Source of the DNA: Mesorhizobium sp. PAMC28654
GTDB taxonomy: Bacteria; Pseudomonadota; Alphaproteobacteria; Rhizobiales; Rhizobiaceae
Assembly: GCF_020616515.1 (NCBI RefSeq)
Contig: NZ_CP085135.1
Location: 5,255,001-5,319,000 of the forward strand
Direction of reading: 5' to 3'
Length of the DNA: 64,000 nucleotides
Part shown: positions 52,300-62,023 of the stretch, piece after piece
Position numbering within the stretch: the stretch's first letter is position 1
Layout: every line of letters starts with the position of its first letter
Notes under the pieces: generated by a model
Seen by the model: the letters and a program-made list of their open reading frames with translations, nothing else
What the model was told of the DNA's origin: nothing
The model's database searches: none
Made by a program: the position numbers and the translations under genes

Positions 52300-53022
52300 T
52301 TATTTGGAGAGTTCGATCACGTCATTGGTGCTGGTGACCATGACCCATTTGCCATGGCGCTGCTCGATCGATGCGACGCTGCTGGCGTCCGGCAGTCTCG
52401 AGCCGCGCTGGACAATCCACAGGCCTGTATCGTCCTCGATCATGGCGCGGCCGTTGGCGACATGGACGAGATGGAATTTTGGATCCGCGGGAAAGGGCTG
52501 CTGGTCGATTCCCGGCGCCTGGGCGGGATCCTCGGCTTTGTCGGCTACGGTTGCCGTGGCAAGGAGATCGATATCCATGGCCGGAACGTCCTTCGCGGTG
52601 AGCGGCGCGCTTCGTTCGGCCACGACGCCGCCGCCAGTCCGTCCGGAATTGGTGCCGGTGCCGCCGAACTTGATGGCCTGGACGCCGAACTGCTCCTGAT
52701 TGAAGAAAATGTACCAGGGAAACAGCGCGCAGATCAGGCCGAGCGTTACGCCGAGCGCCGCGATGACGAAATCGCTGCGCCGGTCTGCCTTTTTGCCCAA
52801 TTTGGGAAACTGCGCCTTTGGGGGTTGCGGCCATTCGGCGGCGGGAAACAGGTCGTCGATAGCCGACTTGCGGTGCTCCTCGGCTTCCTTGGCAGCCTTG
52901 TCCGCTTTCGCCCTCTTGGCAGCCTTCGCCTCGACGACGGCATCCTCGGCGGCCTTCGCCGCATCCAGCATCTCGCGCAGGAGGCGTTCGGTGTACTGAC
53001 GCTCAGTCTCCTGCATCTGCAC
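52300..53022 (-). CDS. Conserved single-pass membrane protein of the flagellar locus, unknown
   Basis: The 240-aa protein has a cytoplasmic charged coiled-coil-like region (1-55; AEDAVVEAKAAKRAKADKAAKEA), one membrane helix (about 84-107, FVIAALGVTLGLICALFPWY), then a periplasmic part ending in a beta-rich unit (GLWIVQRGSRLPDASSVASIE, KWVMVTSTNDVIEL). The last 20 nt of fliI overlap its start. A gene in the same slot (between fliI and flgB) occurs in Sinorhizobium. Its role in motility is unknown. Confidence 0.7.
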   Translation of the reverse strand: MQMQETERQYTERLLREMLDAAKAAEDAVVEAKAAKRAKADKAAKEAEEHRKSAIDDLFPAAEWPQPPKAQFPKLGKKADRRSDFVIAALGVTLGLICALFPWYIFFNQEQFGVQAIKFGGTGTNSGRTGGGVVAERSAPLTAKDVPAMDIDLLATATVADKAEDPAQAPGIDQQPFPADPKFHLVHVANGRAMIEDDTGLWIVQRGSRLPDASSVASIEQRHGKWVMVTSTNDVIELSK

Positions 53023-54400
53023 TCTGCTTTCCCTTGAGATGACGGGCGAGGTCCGAGAACGGATCGGCCGACGGGCGGTCCTTCGGCGACTGGGTCAACG
53101 CTTCGTAGATCAGCGGCACCTGACGCACCGCCATGTCCAGTTCCGCGTCAGCACCGCCCTGGTAGGCGCCCAGCAGGCGAATATCGCGCGTATCCTCGAA
53201 GCGGGAGATCATCGCCTTCAGCATGGTCACCAGAGCGCGCTGCTCGGCGCTCCAGGCCTTGCCCGCAAGGCGCGATATGGATGACAGGGGATTGACGGGC
53301 GGGTAGCGGCCCTGCTCGGCGATCGCCCGGTCAAGCACGACATGGCCGTCGAGGATGCCGCGCACCGAATCGGCGACCGGGTCGTTGTGGTCGTCGCCAT
53401 CGACCAGCACCGAGATGATGGCGGTGATCGATCCCTTGCCTTCGGCGCCAGGCCCGGCACGCTCGAGCAGCTTGGGCAGTTCCGTGAAAACCGATGCGGG
53501 GTAGCCGCGGGCAACCGGCGGCTCGCCGGTCCCTGTCGACACCTCGCGCAGCGCATGGGCGAAGCGGGTGATCGAATCCAGCACCAGCAGCACGCGATGG
53601 CCCTGGTCGCGAAAATGCTCGGCGACGCGCATGGCGGTGTCGGGAGCGCGCCGGCGCATCATGGCGCTCTCGTCGCTGGTGGCGACGACGGCGACGGTCT
53701 TGGCCATGCTCTCGCCGATCGTGTCCTCGAGGAATTCGCGCACCTCTCTGCCCCGCTCGCCGATCAGCGCGACGACAACGGTGTCGAAGGCGTCGGCCCC
53801 GGCAAGCATGGCGAGAAGCGTCGATTTGCCGACGCCGGAGCCGGCGAAGATGCCGAGGCGCTGGCCGAAGCACAGGGGCGTGAAGATATCGATGACCCGC
53901 ACGCCGGTCATGAATGACGTTCCCACGCGCTGCCGCGACATGGCGCCGGGTGTCGCGCCATTGCCGTCATTGGCGTCGTCGCCCCTGAGCAGGGCCGGGC
54001 CGCCGTCGATCGGGCGGGTGAGGGCATCGATGGCGCGCCCGCGCCACGAGACGTGTGGCGTCACGGTGAGCGGACCCCGGCGGAACACGGCGTCGCCGAT
54101 GCCGGCGTCCGAGCTGCGTTCGAAGGGGGCCACGACGATCTCGTCGCGAGCGATCTTGACGACTTCGCCACGGCGCGTACCGGCATGGCCGCGGTGCTCA
54201 ACAAGGTCGCCGAGCCTGGCGACTTCGGAGAGGCCGCGCACCTTGTAGTGCGTCGAGGAGACCTCGGTGACCAGGCCGCCACGCTTCAGCAGCGCTTGCC
54301 CATCGCCGAAACGGTTCAGCATCCGTTCCAGCACGGCAAGCCGGTTTTCCGGTTCCGAGTGCTTCTCAGGCGCACGCATCATGGGCTGGGTGGACGACAT
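53003..54400 (-). CDS. fliI: Flagellum-specific ATPase FliI
   Basis: The 465-aa ATPase has Walker A (GSGVGKSTLL), Walker B (RVLLVLDSITRFAHA) and the VALIGERGREVREFLED motif of rotary-type export ATPases. It powers unfolding and delivery of export substrates with FliH and FliJ. It starts four bases after the flgF stop and overlaps the next gene by 20 nt. Confidence 0.95.
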   Translation of the reverse strand: MSSTQPMMRAPEKHSEPENRLAVLERMLNRFGDGQALLKRGGLVTEVSSTHYKVRGLSEVARLGDLVEHRGHAGTRRGEVVKIARDEIVVAPFERSSDAGIGDAVFRRGPLTVTPHVSWRGRAIDALTRPIDGGPALLRGDDANDGNGATPGAMSRQRVGTSFMTGVRVIDIFTPLCFGQRLGIFAGSGVGKSTLLAMLAGADAFDTVVVALIGERGREVREFLEDTIGESMAKTVAVVATSDESAMMRRRAPDTAMRVAEHFRDQGHRVLLVLDSITRFAHALREVSTGTGEPPVARGYPASVFTELPKLLERAGPGAEGKGSITAIISVLVDGDDHNDPVADSVRGILDGHVVLDRAIAEQGRYPPVNPLSSISRLAGKAWSAEQRALVTMLKAMISRFEDTRDIRLLGAYQGGADAELDMAVRQVPLIYEALTQSPKDRPSADPFSDLARHLKGKQSADAGD

Positions 54401-54403
54401 CCG

Positions 54404-55124
54404 CTACTTGGATCCAAGCGTCTTGATCGCCTCGTCGGCGGACGAATCGTTCTGGCGCAGCAGGGCCGCCGTGTTCTCAAAGGCGCGCTGGACCGAGATC
54501 AGCCGGGTCATTTCCATGATCGGGTTGACGTTGGACTCCTCCACGAAACCCTGGGCAACACCGATGTCGGACCGGTCGGTGACCGGCTCGGGCGTCCTTG
54601 CGGGGACGATGCCGGAATTGCCGTAGCGGACGAAATTCTGGCCCGGGTCGAATTCGTAAAGGCCGATGGAGCCGACGAGCTGGTCGTTCTGGCGCAGCGA
54701 GCCGTCCGCTCCGGCCGTGGGCGGACCGTTGCGGGTCGAGTTGGATCGGCGCTCCGCCGGCATCGAGCACCGGATGACCCTCGATCGACATCAGTTCGCC
54801 ATTTTCGTTCATCGAAAAACGTCCGTCGCGGGTCATGACGGTGCCGACCGGTGTTTCGATCGCGAACCAGGCGTCGCCCTGGATGGCGAAGTCGAACGGA
54901 TTGCCTGTTTCGGTTATCGAACCGTGCGCGCCCGAAAGGTAGGTCTTCCCCGAGGACGCGAAAGAAACGGATTTGGACCCGGTGCCGCTCACCACGTCCT
55001 CGAACTTCACGCCGGTGGCGCGAAAGCCGATGGTCGAGGCATTGGCGACATTGTCGGCAATCGTGTCGAGGCGGCGTTCAAGCGCGATCTGCGCTGAAAG
55101 GGCCACATAAAGGCTATCCCGCAT
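54404..55124 (-). pseudogene. flgF: Proximal rod protein FlgF, frameshifted as read
   Basis: The first 131 residues (MRDSLYVALSAQIALERRLD ... GGAPIQLDP) are normal FlgF. After GACCCG (54732-54737) the frame continues into a wrong tail and stops at 54477. The correct FlgF C terminus (DGSLRQNDQLVGSIGLYEFDPGQNFVRYGNS; MEMTRLISVQRAFENTAALL) is intact in the +1 frame down to 54404. One extra base near 54729-54737 explains this: the whole gene is 721 nt, i.e. 3n+1. Without that C the sequence reads LDPNGPPTAGADGS. Either a sequencing error, a real mutation, or recoding; a real loss would block rod assembly. Confidence 0.85.
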
Positions 55125-55130
55125 GATCGC

Positions 55131-56942
55131 TCAGGACCTCAGCTTCAGCATGGCCATCATCAGGTCGGTCGAGATGCCGACAGAGGTCGGTTGCGCGAAG
55201 AGCACGCTGACCGATGTCACGGCTGGAGAGGTTGGATTGTTGATCTCCCACATGCTGGTGAAGCGCGTCAGGAACTTGCCGAGCTTCGTCGGGTCAGTGA
55301 AGTCCGTGAGGTTGAGCTTCTGTCCGAACAGTTGAGCCTGCTTGTCGACGTCGGCCGTGGCGAAGGAATCGGGTAGGCCGAGCGCGGTGCGCACGACGCT
55401 GGCAAGTGCGGTGTCCGCCAACACGCTGTACCAGTTGGTTATGGTGGGCGCCTTGCGCTGGAAATAGAGGGCCAGCCGCACACCCTGGTTGGTGTTGCCG
55501 GCATCCTCTTCCAGCGTTTGGCGCAGGTATTTGTCGACGGTCGACTGCTGTGCCGGATTGTTGGTGGTGGCGGTCTCGCCGTACTGCTCGAAGTTGAAAG
55601 CGGCTGCGAGTCCGGCATAGGCCTTGTTGGTCAGCTTGTTGGCGACGCTGTTGGGATCGCGGATGCCGCCGGCCAGGACGCTCTGGATGAGATCGCGTTT
55701 CTCCGTCGCCGGGTTGAGCCCATAGGCGGACAGTGCATAGTTGTACAGCCGGCTGTCGGCCATAAGGTCGTCGACGGATTTCACCTTGGTGATGTTGGCA
55801 AGGTAATAGGCGGTCTCTGACTGGATATAGGCCGCGTTCGGCTTGATGAAGCCAAGCGCCGACTCGGTGGTATAGATCTTCAGCGTATCTTTCTGCACCT
55901 TGTCGCGCGCGGTCGTCTGTTGGCCATATTGGGCAAAGTTGAAGGCCGTCACAAAAGTGGCGTATCTTTTGTCGGTCGGCTTGTTTGCAGGGCTATTGGG
56001 ATCGCTGACGCCGCCTGTCAGCATGGCGCGGACTTGCTGTGGTGTTTCGGTTGCCGCATCCAATCCGTACGAGGCCATGGCGAAGGTAAGCAAACGCTTG
56101 TCCGCCATGAGATCGTCGATCGATTTCACCTTGGAGATGTTGGCCGCATAGTAGTCGGCTTCCCCCTTGATGTACTGAGCGCTCGGCTTGACCAGCACCA
56201 GTCCGGTTCCGGTCGCGTATCCCGCCGGAACCGCCTTCTGGACCGCATCGCGCGAGGTTGCCTGGTCGCCATACTGGACGAAGTCGAAGGCCGAGACGAA
56301 GGCCGCGTATTTCTTGTCGGGCAGTTGGTTGGCGGGACTGTTGGGATCGGTCACTCCACCTTCGAGCATCGCCCTGACGCGTGCAGGCGGTTCGGTTTTC
56401 GCATCAAGCCCGAATGCAGCCATCGCGTAGGTCAGCAGGCGGTTGTCGCCCATCAGGTCGTCGATCGATTTCACCTTGGAGACGTTGGTCACGTAGTATG
56501 ACGTCTCGGTCTGGTAGTAGCTGAACCCGGGCTGCGAAGCACCGATATTGACCTGGAGCGCGTAGTTCGTGGCAACGCCCTGCTGGGCTGGATTGTAGCT
56601 TGTGGCGGCGCTTCCCCTGGCTGCGAAATTGAAGGCCGACACAAAGTCGGCATAACGCTTGTCGGTCAGCTTGTTGGCAAAGCTGTTGGGATCGGAGACG
56701 CCTTCCTTCAGTGCCTTGACCATGAAGGCCTTGGCGTAGTCCATATCCTCCAGCCCGTAGGCCTTCATGGCATATTTGAACAACCGATCGTTGTTGACGA
56801 ACTCGTCGATTGATTTGACCTTGGTGATGTTGTCCAAATAATATTTGGTGTCGCGATCGACCACAGGCTGCTTGCTGATCTGGCTGATCGACTTGTTAAT
56901 GTCTTTTGCTATGAGCTGGTAGCTGGTAAAAGTATTGAGCAA
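55131..56942 (-). CDS. DUF1217-like protein of four tandem 115-residue repeats
   Basis: The 603-aa protein has an N-terminal segment NTFTSYQLIAKDINKSISQI, then four repeats starting at residues 31, 146, 261 and 376, each opening with a YY-x2-NI-x-KVKSIDD-type motif and containing DPNS-x-AN and AFNF. The period is exactly 115 residues. A distinct C-terminal region follows (from about 490). The start is TTG 56942, with GGAGG exactly seven bases upstream; a longer frame from 57068 starts in non-coding-looking sequence. It lies between flgF and motA; relatives are flagellar-locus proteins of unknown role. No signal peptide is seen, so export would be through the flagellar system, or it is cytoplasmic. 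Confidence 0.8.
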   Translation of the reverse strand: MLNTFTSYQLIAKDINKSISQISKQPVVDRDTKYYLDNITKVKSIDEFVNNDRLFKYAMKAYGLEDMDYAKAFMVKALKEGVSDPNSFANKLTDKRYADFVSAFNFAARGSAATSYNPAQQGVATNYALQVNIGASQPGFSYYQTETSYYVTNVSKVKSIDDLMGDNRLLTYAMAAFGLDAKTEPPARVRAMLEGGVTDPNSPANQLPDKKYAAFVSAFDFVQYGDQATSRDAVQKAVPAGYATGTGLVLVKPSAQYIKGEADYYAANISKVKSIDDLMADKRLLTFAMASYGLDAATETPQQVRAMLTGGVSDPNSPANKPTDKRYATFVTAFNFAQYGQQTTARDKVQKDTLKIYTTESALGFIKPNAAYIQSETAYYLANITKVKSVDDLMADSRLYNYALSAYGLNPATEKRDLIQSVLAGGIRDPNSVANKLTNKAYAGLAAAFNFEQYGETATTNNPAQQSTVDKYLRQTLEEDAGNTNQGVRLALYFQRKAPTITNWYSVLADTALASVVRTALGLPDSFATADVDKQAQLFGQKLNLTDFTDPTKLGKFLTRFTSMWEINNPTSPAVTSVSVLFAQPTSVGISTDLMMAMLKLRS

Positions 56943-57118
56943 GGACGTGCCTCCGGCAGAAGCTAATCCATGAAGGATAGCCTCACTTCCTTGCGCGAAG
57001 CTGAATCGCCGGGCGTCTGGGTGCGGCACATCCAGCACCCGGCAATGCGTGGGATTCAAGCCCCGCACAAGGCACGCGGACTATCCATGAGCGCAAGATT
57101 AATGCGGAAGGACCGTTC

Positions 57119-57994
57119 GTGGGCATTCTGATCGGACTTGTGGTGACGCTCGGCTGCGTCCTTGGTGGCTTCATGGCCATGGGCGGGCATCTGCAGGTGC
57201 TTGTCCAGCCCTGGGAAGCCGTGGTGATCTGCGGTGCGGCGCTCGGCACCTTCCTGGTCGCCAACCCGATGAAGACGGTCAAGGATACCGGCAAGGCTAT
57301 CCTCGAGGCGTTCAAGCAGGCGGTGCCGAAGGAGCAGGACTATCTCGAAACGCTCGGCGTCCTGCACAGCCTGATGCGCGAACTGCGCTCAAAGTCGCGC
57401 AGCGAGGTTGAGGCGCATATCGACAATCCCGAGGAATCGGCGATCTTCCAGGCGTTCCCGACCGTGCTCAAGAACCACGATCTCACGCATTTCATTTGCG
57501 ACTACTGCCGCATCATCATCATCGGCAATGCGCGCTCGCATGAGATCGAGGCGCTGATGGACGAGGAAATCCACACCATCAAGTCTGACAAGATGAAAGC
57601 CTATCACGCCCTGGTGGCGGTGGGTGACGGCCTGCCGGCGCTCGGCATCGTGGCCGCCGTGCTCGGTGTGGTCAAGGCGATGGGCGCGCTCGACCAGTCG
57701 CCTGAAATCCTCGGCGGCCTCATCGGCGCCGCCCTTGTCGGAACCTTCCTCGGCATCTTCCTGTCCTACGCCGTGGTCGGACCGGTCGCCACCAAGGTCA
57801 AGACGGTGCGCGAGAAGAAGAACCGCCTCTACATCATCGTCAAGCAGACACTGCTGGCCTACATGAACGGCGCACTGCCGCAGGTTGCGATCGAATTCGG
57901 CCGCAAGACAATCTCATCCTATGAGCGGCCGACGATCGACGCCGTCGAGCAGAGCACGATGAATACCGGCGCCGCCGACAAGAAGGCCGCCTGA
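57119..57994 (+). CDS. motA: Flagellar motor stator protein MotA
   Basis: The 291-aa protein has four membrane helices and the MotA motifs: [19 protein letters not shown], the cytoplasmic loop with [21 protein letters not shown] and the C-terminal [36 protein letters not shown] region. It forms the proton channel with MotB. It starts with GTG, with GGAAGGA seven bases upstream. It heads the plus-strand motA-fliM-fliN-fliG-flhB operon. Confidence 0.95.
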   Translation: MGILIGLVVTLGCVLGGFMAMGGHLQVLVQPWEAVVICGAALGTFLVANPMKTVKDTGKAILEAFKQAVPKEQDYLETLGVLHSLMRELRSKSRSEVEAHIDNPEESAIFQAFPTVLKNHDLTHFICDYCRIIIIGNARSHEIEALMDEEIHTIKSDKMKAYHALVAVGDGLPALGIVAAVLGVVKAMGALDQSPEILGGLIGAALVGTFLGIFLSYAVVGPVATKVKTVREKKNRLYIIVKQTLLAYMNGALPQVAIEFGRKTISSYERPTIDAVEQSTMNTGAADKKAA

Positions 57995-58029
57995 TCCATG
58001 CGCGACGACACAAAAGGCCGCGCCGCATC

Positions 58030-58953
58030 ATGACGAACCCGGATAGTGCGGCGCAAATCCGCTCCCTCGTCATCGAGCGTCTGGTCGGCGACAGTGGCGA
58101 GGCCGCGCAGGTCATCGGCGCCGGCCGCACGATGGCTGAGAATGCGGTGCCGTTGCTGCAAAAGCGCTTGGCCAGTGAACTCGGGGCTCCAGTCATCGTC
58201 GATCTGCGGGCAGTAGAGGTCAGCCGCGTCACTGACGCCCGCGAGCATGTCGGCGAGACTTTCGCCATGACCGTGGTCGCGTCGCCGGCGTCCTCCGACA
58301 CGATGACCCTGGTGATCGACGCTCCGGCAATCGCCGTCATGGTCTGCGCGCTGTTCGGCGGCGACCCGGACCTGCCGGTTTCGCCGATCGAACGGCCGTT
58401 GTCGCAGATCGAGACCGATGTCTCGACCCTGGTGTTCCAGGAGGTGGCGCAGGCCTTGAACAATGCCGGCCGACATTCACTTGAACTGCGCCTGCCGCTG
58501 CCTCGCGCGATGTCGGGCATGGAAGCGAAGCGGTATGTGCTGCGCGACGGCGCGGCGGTCCGCATCGTCCTCGGCATCTCCACGCCAACCGATACCGGTA
58601 CGGTCGCGGTGATGATCCCGCAACGCATCCTGCTGGGCACCCATGCGGGCACCGATAGCCCGGCGACGAATTCCGACTGGCGCGCGCGTTTCTCCGAAGA
58701 GGTGATGCGTTCGACCGTGGCGCTCGAGGCAACCATGCCGCTGGCGCGGCTGACGCTTGGCGACCTCGCCAATTTCGAACCCGGCCAGGTCATCGAATTC
58801 GAGGAAACGGCGCAGTCGCGGGCGCGGCTCAGCGCGCGCAACAAGACGCTGTTCGTTTGCGAGTTCGGCAAGCTGGGACAGAATTACACCGTCCGCATCA
58901 AGCATCCCTACGATGCCGGACAGGACTTTATCGACGGGCTGGTGCGGGGCTGA
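58030..58953 (+). CDS. fliM: Flagellar switch protein FliM
   Basis: The 307-aa protein has the FliM middle domain (LGAPVIVDLRAVEVSRVTDA, QIETDVSTLVFQEVAQALN) and the C-terminal SpoA-like domain (RLTLGDLANFEPGQVIEFEE). The usual N-terminal CheY-binding peptide (EIDALL type) is not visible; the protein starts MTNPDSAAQIRSLVIERLVG. It builds the C-ring with FliG and FliN. It lies 36 bp after motA. Confidence 0.9.
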   Translation: MTNPDSAAQIRSLVIERLVGDSGEAAQVIGAGRTMAENAVPLLQKRLASELGAPVIVDLRAVEVSRVTDAREHVGETFAMTVVASPASSDTMTLVIDAPAIAVMVCALFGGDPDLPVSPIERPLSQIETDVSTLVFQEVAQALNNAGRHSLELRLPLPRAMSGMEAKRYVLRDGAAVRIVLGISTPTDTGTVAVMIPQRILLGTHAGTDSPATNSDWRARFSEEVMRSTVALEATMPLARLTLGDLANFEPGQVIEFEETAQSRARLSARNKTLFVCEFGKLGQNYTVRIKHPYDAGQDFIDGLVRG

Positions 58954-58986
58954 CGCCCGGCAAGCCCGTGCTTTTGGAGACGATCG

Positions 58987-59364
58987 ATGGCCAAGACCAA
59001 GGTAGAAGCCGAACCCGACCAGCCGGACGAGCAGCTCAACCGCGCCATAGAAGAATTGCGCGGTGTTCTCCAGGAAGAAGAGAAGCGCCCGGATGCAAAG
59101 GCGCCCGGCGCCAATTCGAACATCATCATGAACATCCCCGTCGATGTGCAGATCATCCTCGGCAGCACGGAGATGCCGGTGTCCGATCTGATGGCGCTGC
59201 AGAAGGGTTCGACAGTGGCGCTCAACCGCCGAATCGGCGAACCTGTCGACGTGGTGGTCAATGGCCGCAAGATCGCGCGCGGCGAGATCACGGTGCTGGA
59301 GAGCGATCCGTCGCGCTTCGGGATCAGGCTGACCGAAATCATCGCCGGGGCGAAGGGCGCATAG
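58987..59364 (+). CDS. fliN: Flagellar switch protein FliN
   Basis: The 125-aa protein has a charged N-terminal region (about 1-45) and the FliN/SpoA domain: [67 protein letters not shown] gives the ribosome-binding site. It completes the C-ring with FliM and FliG. Confidence 0.94.
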   Translation: MAKTKVEAEPDQPDEQLNRAIEELRGVLQEEEKRPDAKAPGANSNIIMNIPVDVQIILGSTEMPVSDLMALQKGSTVALNRRIGEPVDVVVNGRKIARGEITVLESDPSRFGIRLTEIIAGAKGA

Positions 59365-59407
59365 GCATGGACAACGGGCGTTGCCAGGGGAACCTGAGGC
59401 ATAGGGC

Positions 59408-60421
59408 ATGACGACGCTGGCAACGTTGACGCGCGCGCAGAAGGCCGCCGCCATCCTGGTGGCGATGGGCAAGCCGTCGGCCAGCCGCTTGTTGAAATTC
59501 TTCAAGCAGGAGGAACTGAAGGCGCTCATCGAGGGCGCCCGGCTGTTGCGCACGATTCCGCAGAGCGACCTCGAACGCATCGTCGCCGAGTTCGAAGCCG
59601 AATTCACCGAGGGCGCCGGCCTGCTCGATTCCGCCGACCGGATGGACACCATCCTCAATGAATCGCTGTCGCCGGAAGAGATGAGCGCCATCATGGGCGA
59701 CAAGCGGTTCGAGGTCGCGCCGGAAGGACCGCCGCCAATCTGGCCCGATCTTGAAAAGCTGGAGCCGGCGCGGCTTGGCGCATTCCTGGCCGGCGAGCAT
59801 CAGCAGACCTCGGCCATGGTGTTGTCGAAACTGTCGCCGCAGGCAGCCGCGAACGTGCTGCTGACAATGACAAAGCCGATGCGCGGCGAGATCATCAAGC
59901 GCATGGTGACGATGGCGACCATTCCCGAGGCCGCCGCCAAGATTGTCGAGAACCGGTTGCGGACCAGCGTGCTGACGGAAACCTCGACCAAGGACACATC
60001 GGCCGGTCAGGCGCGTGTCGCCAGCATGCTCAACGAGATGGACAAGCCGCAGCTCGAGGAAATGATGCAGGATCTGGAGGCGGCCGGCACGCCTGACCTC
60101 GACGGGGTCAGGGCGCGGCTGTTCGCCTTCGAGGATATTCCCCAACTCACTCAGAAAGCCCGGGTGTTGGTGTTCGATGGACTGTCGACCGAACTGGTCA
60201 CGCTGGCCTTGCGCGGCACGCAGGCGGGGCTGGCCGAATCCGTGCTGTCGGCGATCGGCGCGCGGTCGCGGCGCATGATCGAATCCGAACTCGGCATGGG
60301 ATCGGAAGGGATCGCCGCCGCCGACATCGCGGCCGCTCGCAAGACGATCGCCACGACGACGATCCGCCTTTCGCGCGAAGGGGCTTTCGAGCTGCCCTCG
60401 ACCCAGAACGCCGCGGCCTGA
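59408..60421 (+). CDS. fliG: Flagellar motor switch protein FliG
   Basis: The 337-aa FliG has three domains: N-terminal MS-ring binding (TRAQKAAAILVAMGKPSASRLLKFF), the middle domain with EHQQTSAMVLSKLSPQAAANVL, and the C-terminal torque domain (FAFEDIPQLTQKARVLVFDGL). The EHPQ motif of the middle domain reads EHQQ here. It transmits torque from the stator. Confidence 0.93.
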   Translation: MTTLATLTRAQKAAAILVAMGKPSASRLLKFFKQEELKALIEGARLLRTIPQSDLERIVAEFEAEFTEGAGLLDSADRMDTILNESLSPEEMSAIMGDKRFEVAPEGPPPIWPDLEKLEPARLGAFLAGEHQQTSAMVLSKLSPQAAANVLLTMTKPMRGEIIKRMVTMATIPEAAAKIVENRLRTSVLTETSTKDTSAGQARVASMLNEMDKPQLEEMMQDLEAAGTPDLDGVRARLFAFEDIPQLTQKARVLVFDGLSTELVTLALRGTQAGLAESVLSAIGARSRRMIESELGMGSEGIAAADIAAARKTIATTTIRLSREGAFELPSTQNAAA

Positions 60422-60441
60422 CGCCGCGCGGCTAGGGCACG

Positions 60442-61524
60442 ATGTCTGACGCGACCGACAAGGACTCGAAAACCGAAGAGGCGACGGAAAAGAAGATCCG
60501 CGACACGGTCGAGCAGGGCAAGCTGCCGCATTCGCGCGAAATCCCCATTCTCGCCTCCTTTGTCGCCATCCTCGTCTTCACGGTCTTCTACGCCAAGGAT
60601 GCCATCATCGACCTCGGCATGTTCCTGTCGATGTTCCTGGAGAAGCCGGAAGCCTGGCCGATGGACACCGAGAGCGATGTCATCGCACTCTACAAGATCG
60701 TGCTCATGGAGATCGGCCGCGCCGTCGTCAGCCTGCTCGCGCTGCTCATGGTTGCCGGCATCGGCGCTTCGGTGTTCCAGAACATGCCGCAATTCGTCGG
60801 CGAGCGGATCAGGCCCCAGATGTCGCGCATCTCGATAGCCAAGGGCTGGAGCCGGATGTTCGGGGCCCAGGGCTGGGTCGAGTTCCTGAAGTCGCTGGGC
60901 AAGGTTGGCCTCGCCATCACCGTGCTCGTCTTCACGCTGTCGGAAGATCATCGCAAGCTGCTCGCCGGCATGATCACCAACCCCATTGCCTTCGGCCTCG
61001 TCATCCGGGGTATCGCGGTCGACATCCTGGTGGCGATCGTGTTCGTCATCGGCCTGATCGCCGCGATCGACCTCGTCTGGTCGCGCTTCCATTGGAAGCA
61101 GGAGCTGCGGATGAGTAAGCAGGAAGTCAAGGACGAGATGAAGCAGTCCGAAGGCGATCCGGTCGTCAAGTCGCGGCTGCGGTCGCTGGCGCGCGATCGC
61201 GCGCGCAAACGCATGATGACGGCGGTGCCGCGCGCGACGCTGATCATCGCCAATCCGACGCACTTCTCGATCGCCTTGAAATATGTGCGCGAAGAGGATT
61301 CGGCGCCGCTGGTGCTGGCCAAGGGGCAGGACCTGATGGCGCTCAAGATCCGCGAGATCGCCAAGGAAAACAACATCCCGATCTTCGAGGACGTGGCGCT
61401 CGCCCGCTCCATGTACAAGCAAGTTTCGGTGGATAGTGTGATCCCGTCACAATTCTATCAAGCCGTCGCCGAACTGGTGCGGATCGTCTACTCGAAGAAA
61501 GCTGAGCGCAGACCGACCTCATGA
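60442..61524 (+). CDS. flhB: Flagellar biosynthesis protein FlhB
   Basis: The 360-aa export-switch protein has four membrane helices, then the cytoplasmic autocleavage site NPTH (in LIIANPTHFSIALKY) and LVLAKGQDLMALKIREIA. Cleavage within NPTH switches export from hook to filament proteins, in cooperation with FliK. It overlaps the next gene by 4 nt (ATGA). Confidence 0.95.
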   Translation: MSDATDKDSKTEEATEKKIRDTVEQGKLPHSREIPILASFVAILVFTVFYAKDAIIDLGMFLSMFLEKPEAWPMDTESDVIALYKIVLMEIGRAVVSLLALLMVAGIGASVFQNMPQFVGERIRPQMSRISIAKGWSRMFGAQGWVEFLKSLGKVGLAITVLVFTLSEDHRKLLAGMITNPIAFGLVIRGIAVDILVAIVFVIGLIAAIDLVWSRFHWKQELRMSKQEVKDEMKQSEGDPVVKSRLRSLARDRARKRMMTAVPRATLIIANPTHFSIALKYVREEDSAPLVLAKGQDLMALKIREIAKENNIPIFEDVALARSMYKQVSVDSVIPSQFYQAVAELVRIVYSKKAERRPTS

Positions 61525-61958
61525 ACCGGCAACCGCATGCAAACTCCCGCGAGATCATCGTCGCCAACGCCATCGAACAGGTGGTGGGTGAACTGCGGCT
61601 GATCGATGTCGCCGACTATATCGCCTTCATCCGGCTGGAGCATTTCGCCTGCCTGTCGGACCTGGTGGATTCGGCGGCGGAGCTGTACTTCCACGCGGGT
61701 ACGCTCAGGCTTGGTCATGGCGGCGAGGCCCATGTCGACTGGAGCGGCAGCCCGCGCATCGTGCTCGATCTGGAACTCAGGCCACCCGGCGCCACCGTCT
61801 ATTTCCAGCTGACGCTGAGCGAACACGGCGCCTCGGTCGTGGTCAACTACGTGTCTTTCGAGAAGCCGAGCGAGGATCCAGAGGACAATACGGCCTTGCT
61901 GGCGGCGGTCATCGAGCAGGCCCGCATTCGAAAAGCCGAGCCGCTGGCCTATCGCTGA
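61521..61958 (+). CDS. Conserved flagellar-locus protein, unknown function
   Basis: The 145-aa cytoplasmic-looking protein starts by a 4-nt overlap with flhB. It has no signal or membrane helix. Visible features are helices (REIIVANAIEQVVGELRL, LSDLVDSAAELYF) and beta strands (PRIVLDLELRPPGATVYFQLTLSE). A gene in the same position (after flhB, before visR) occurs in Sinorhizobium. No family is recognised. Confidence 0.7.
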   Translation: MNRQPHANSREIIVANAIEQVVGELRLIDVADYIAFIRLEHFACLSDLVDSAAELYFHAGTLRLGHGGEAHVDWSGSPRIVLDLELRPPGATVYFQLTLSEHGASVVVNYVSFEKPSEDPEDNTALLAAVIEQARIRKAEPLAYR

Positions 61959-62023
61959 GAACCCAGGCCCCCGCGCATCCATGGGGCTGGCCTTGGGCGA
62001 CAAGCGTCGTTCAACCAATACCG

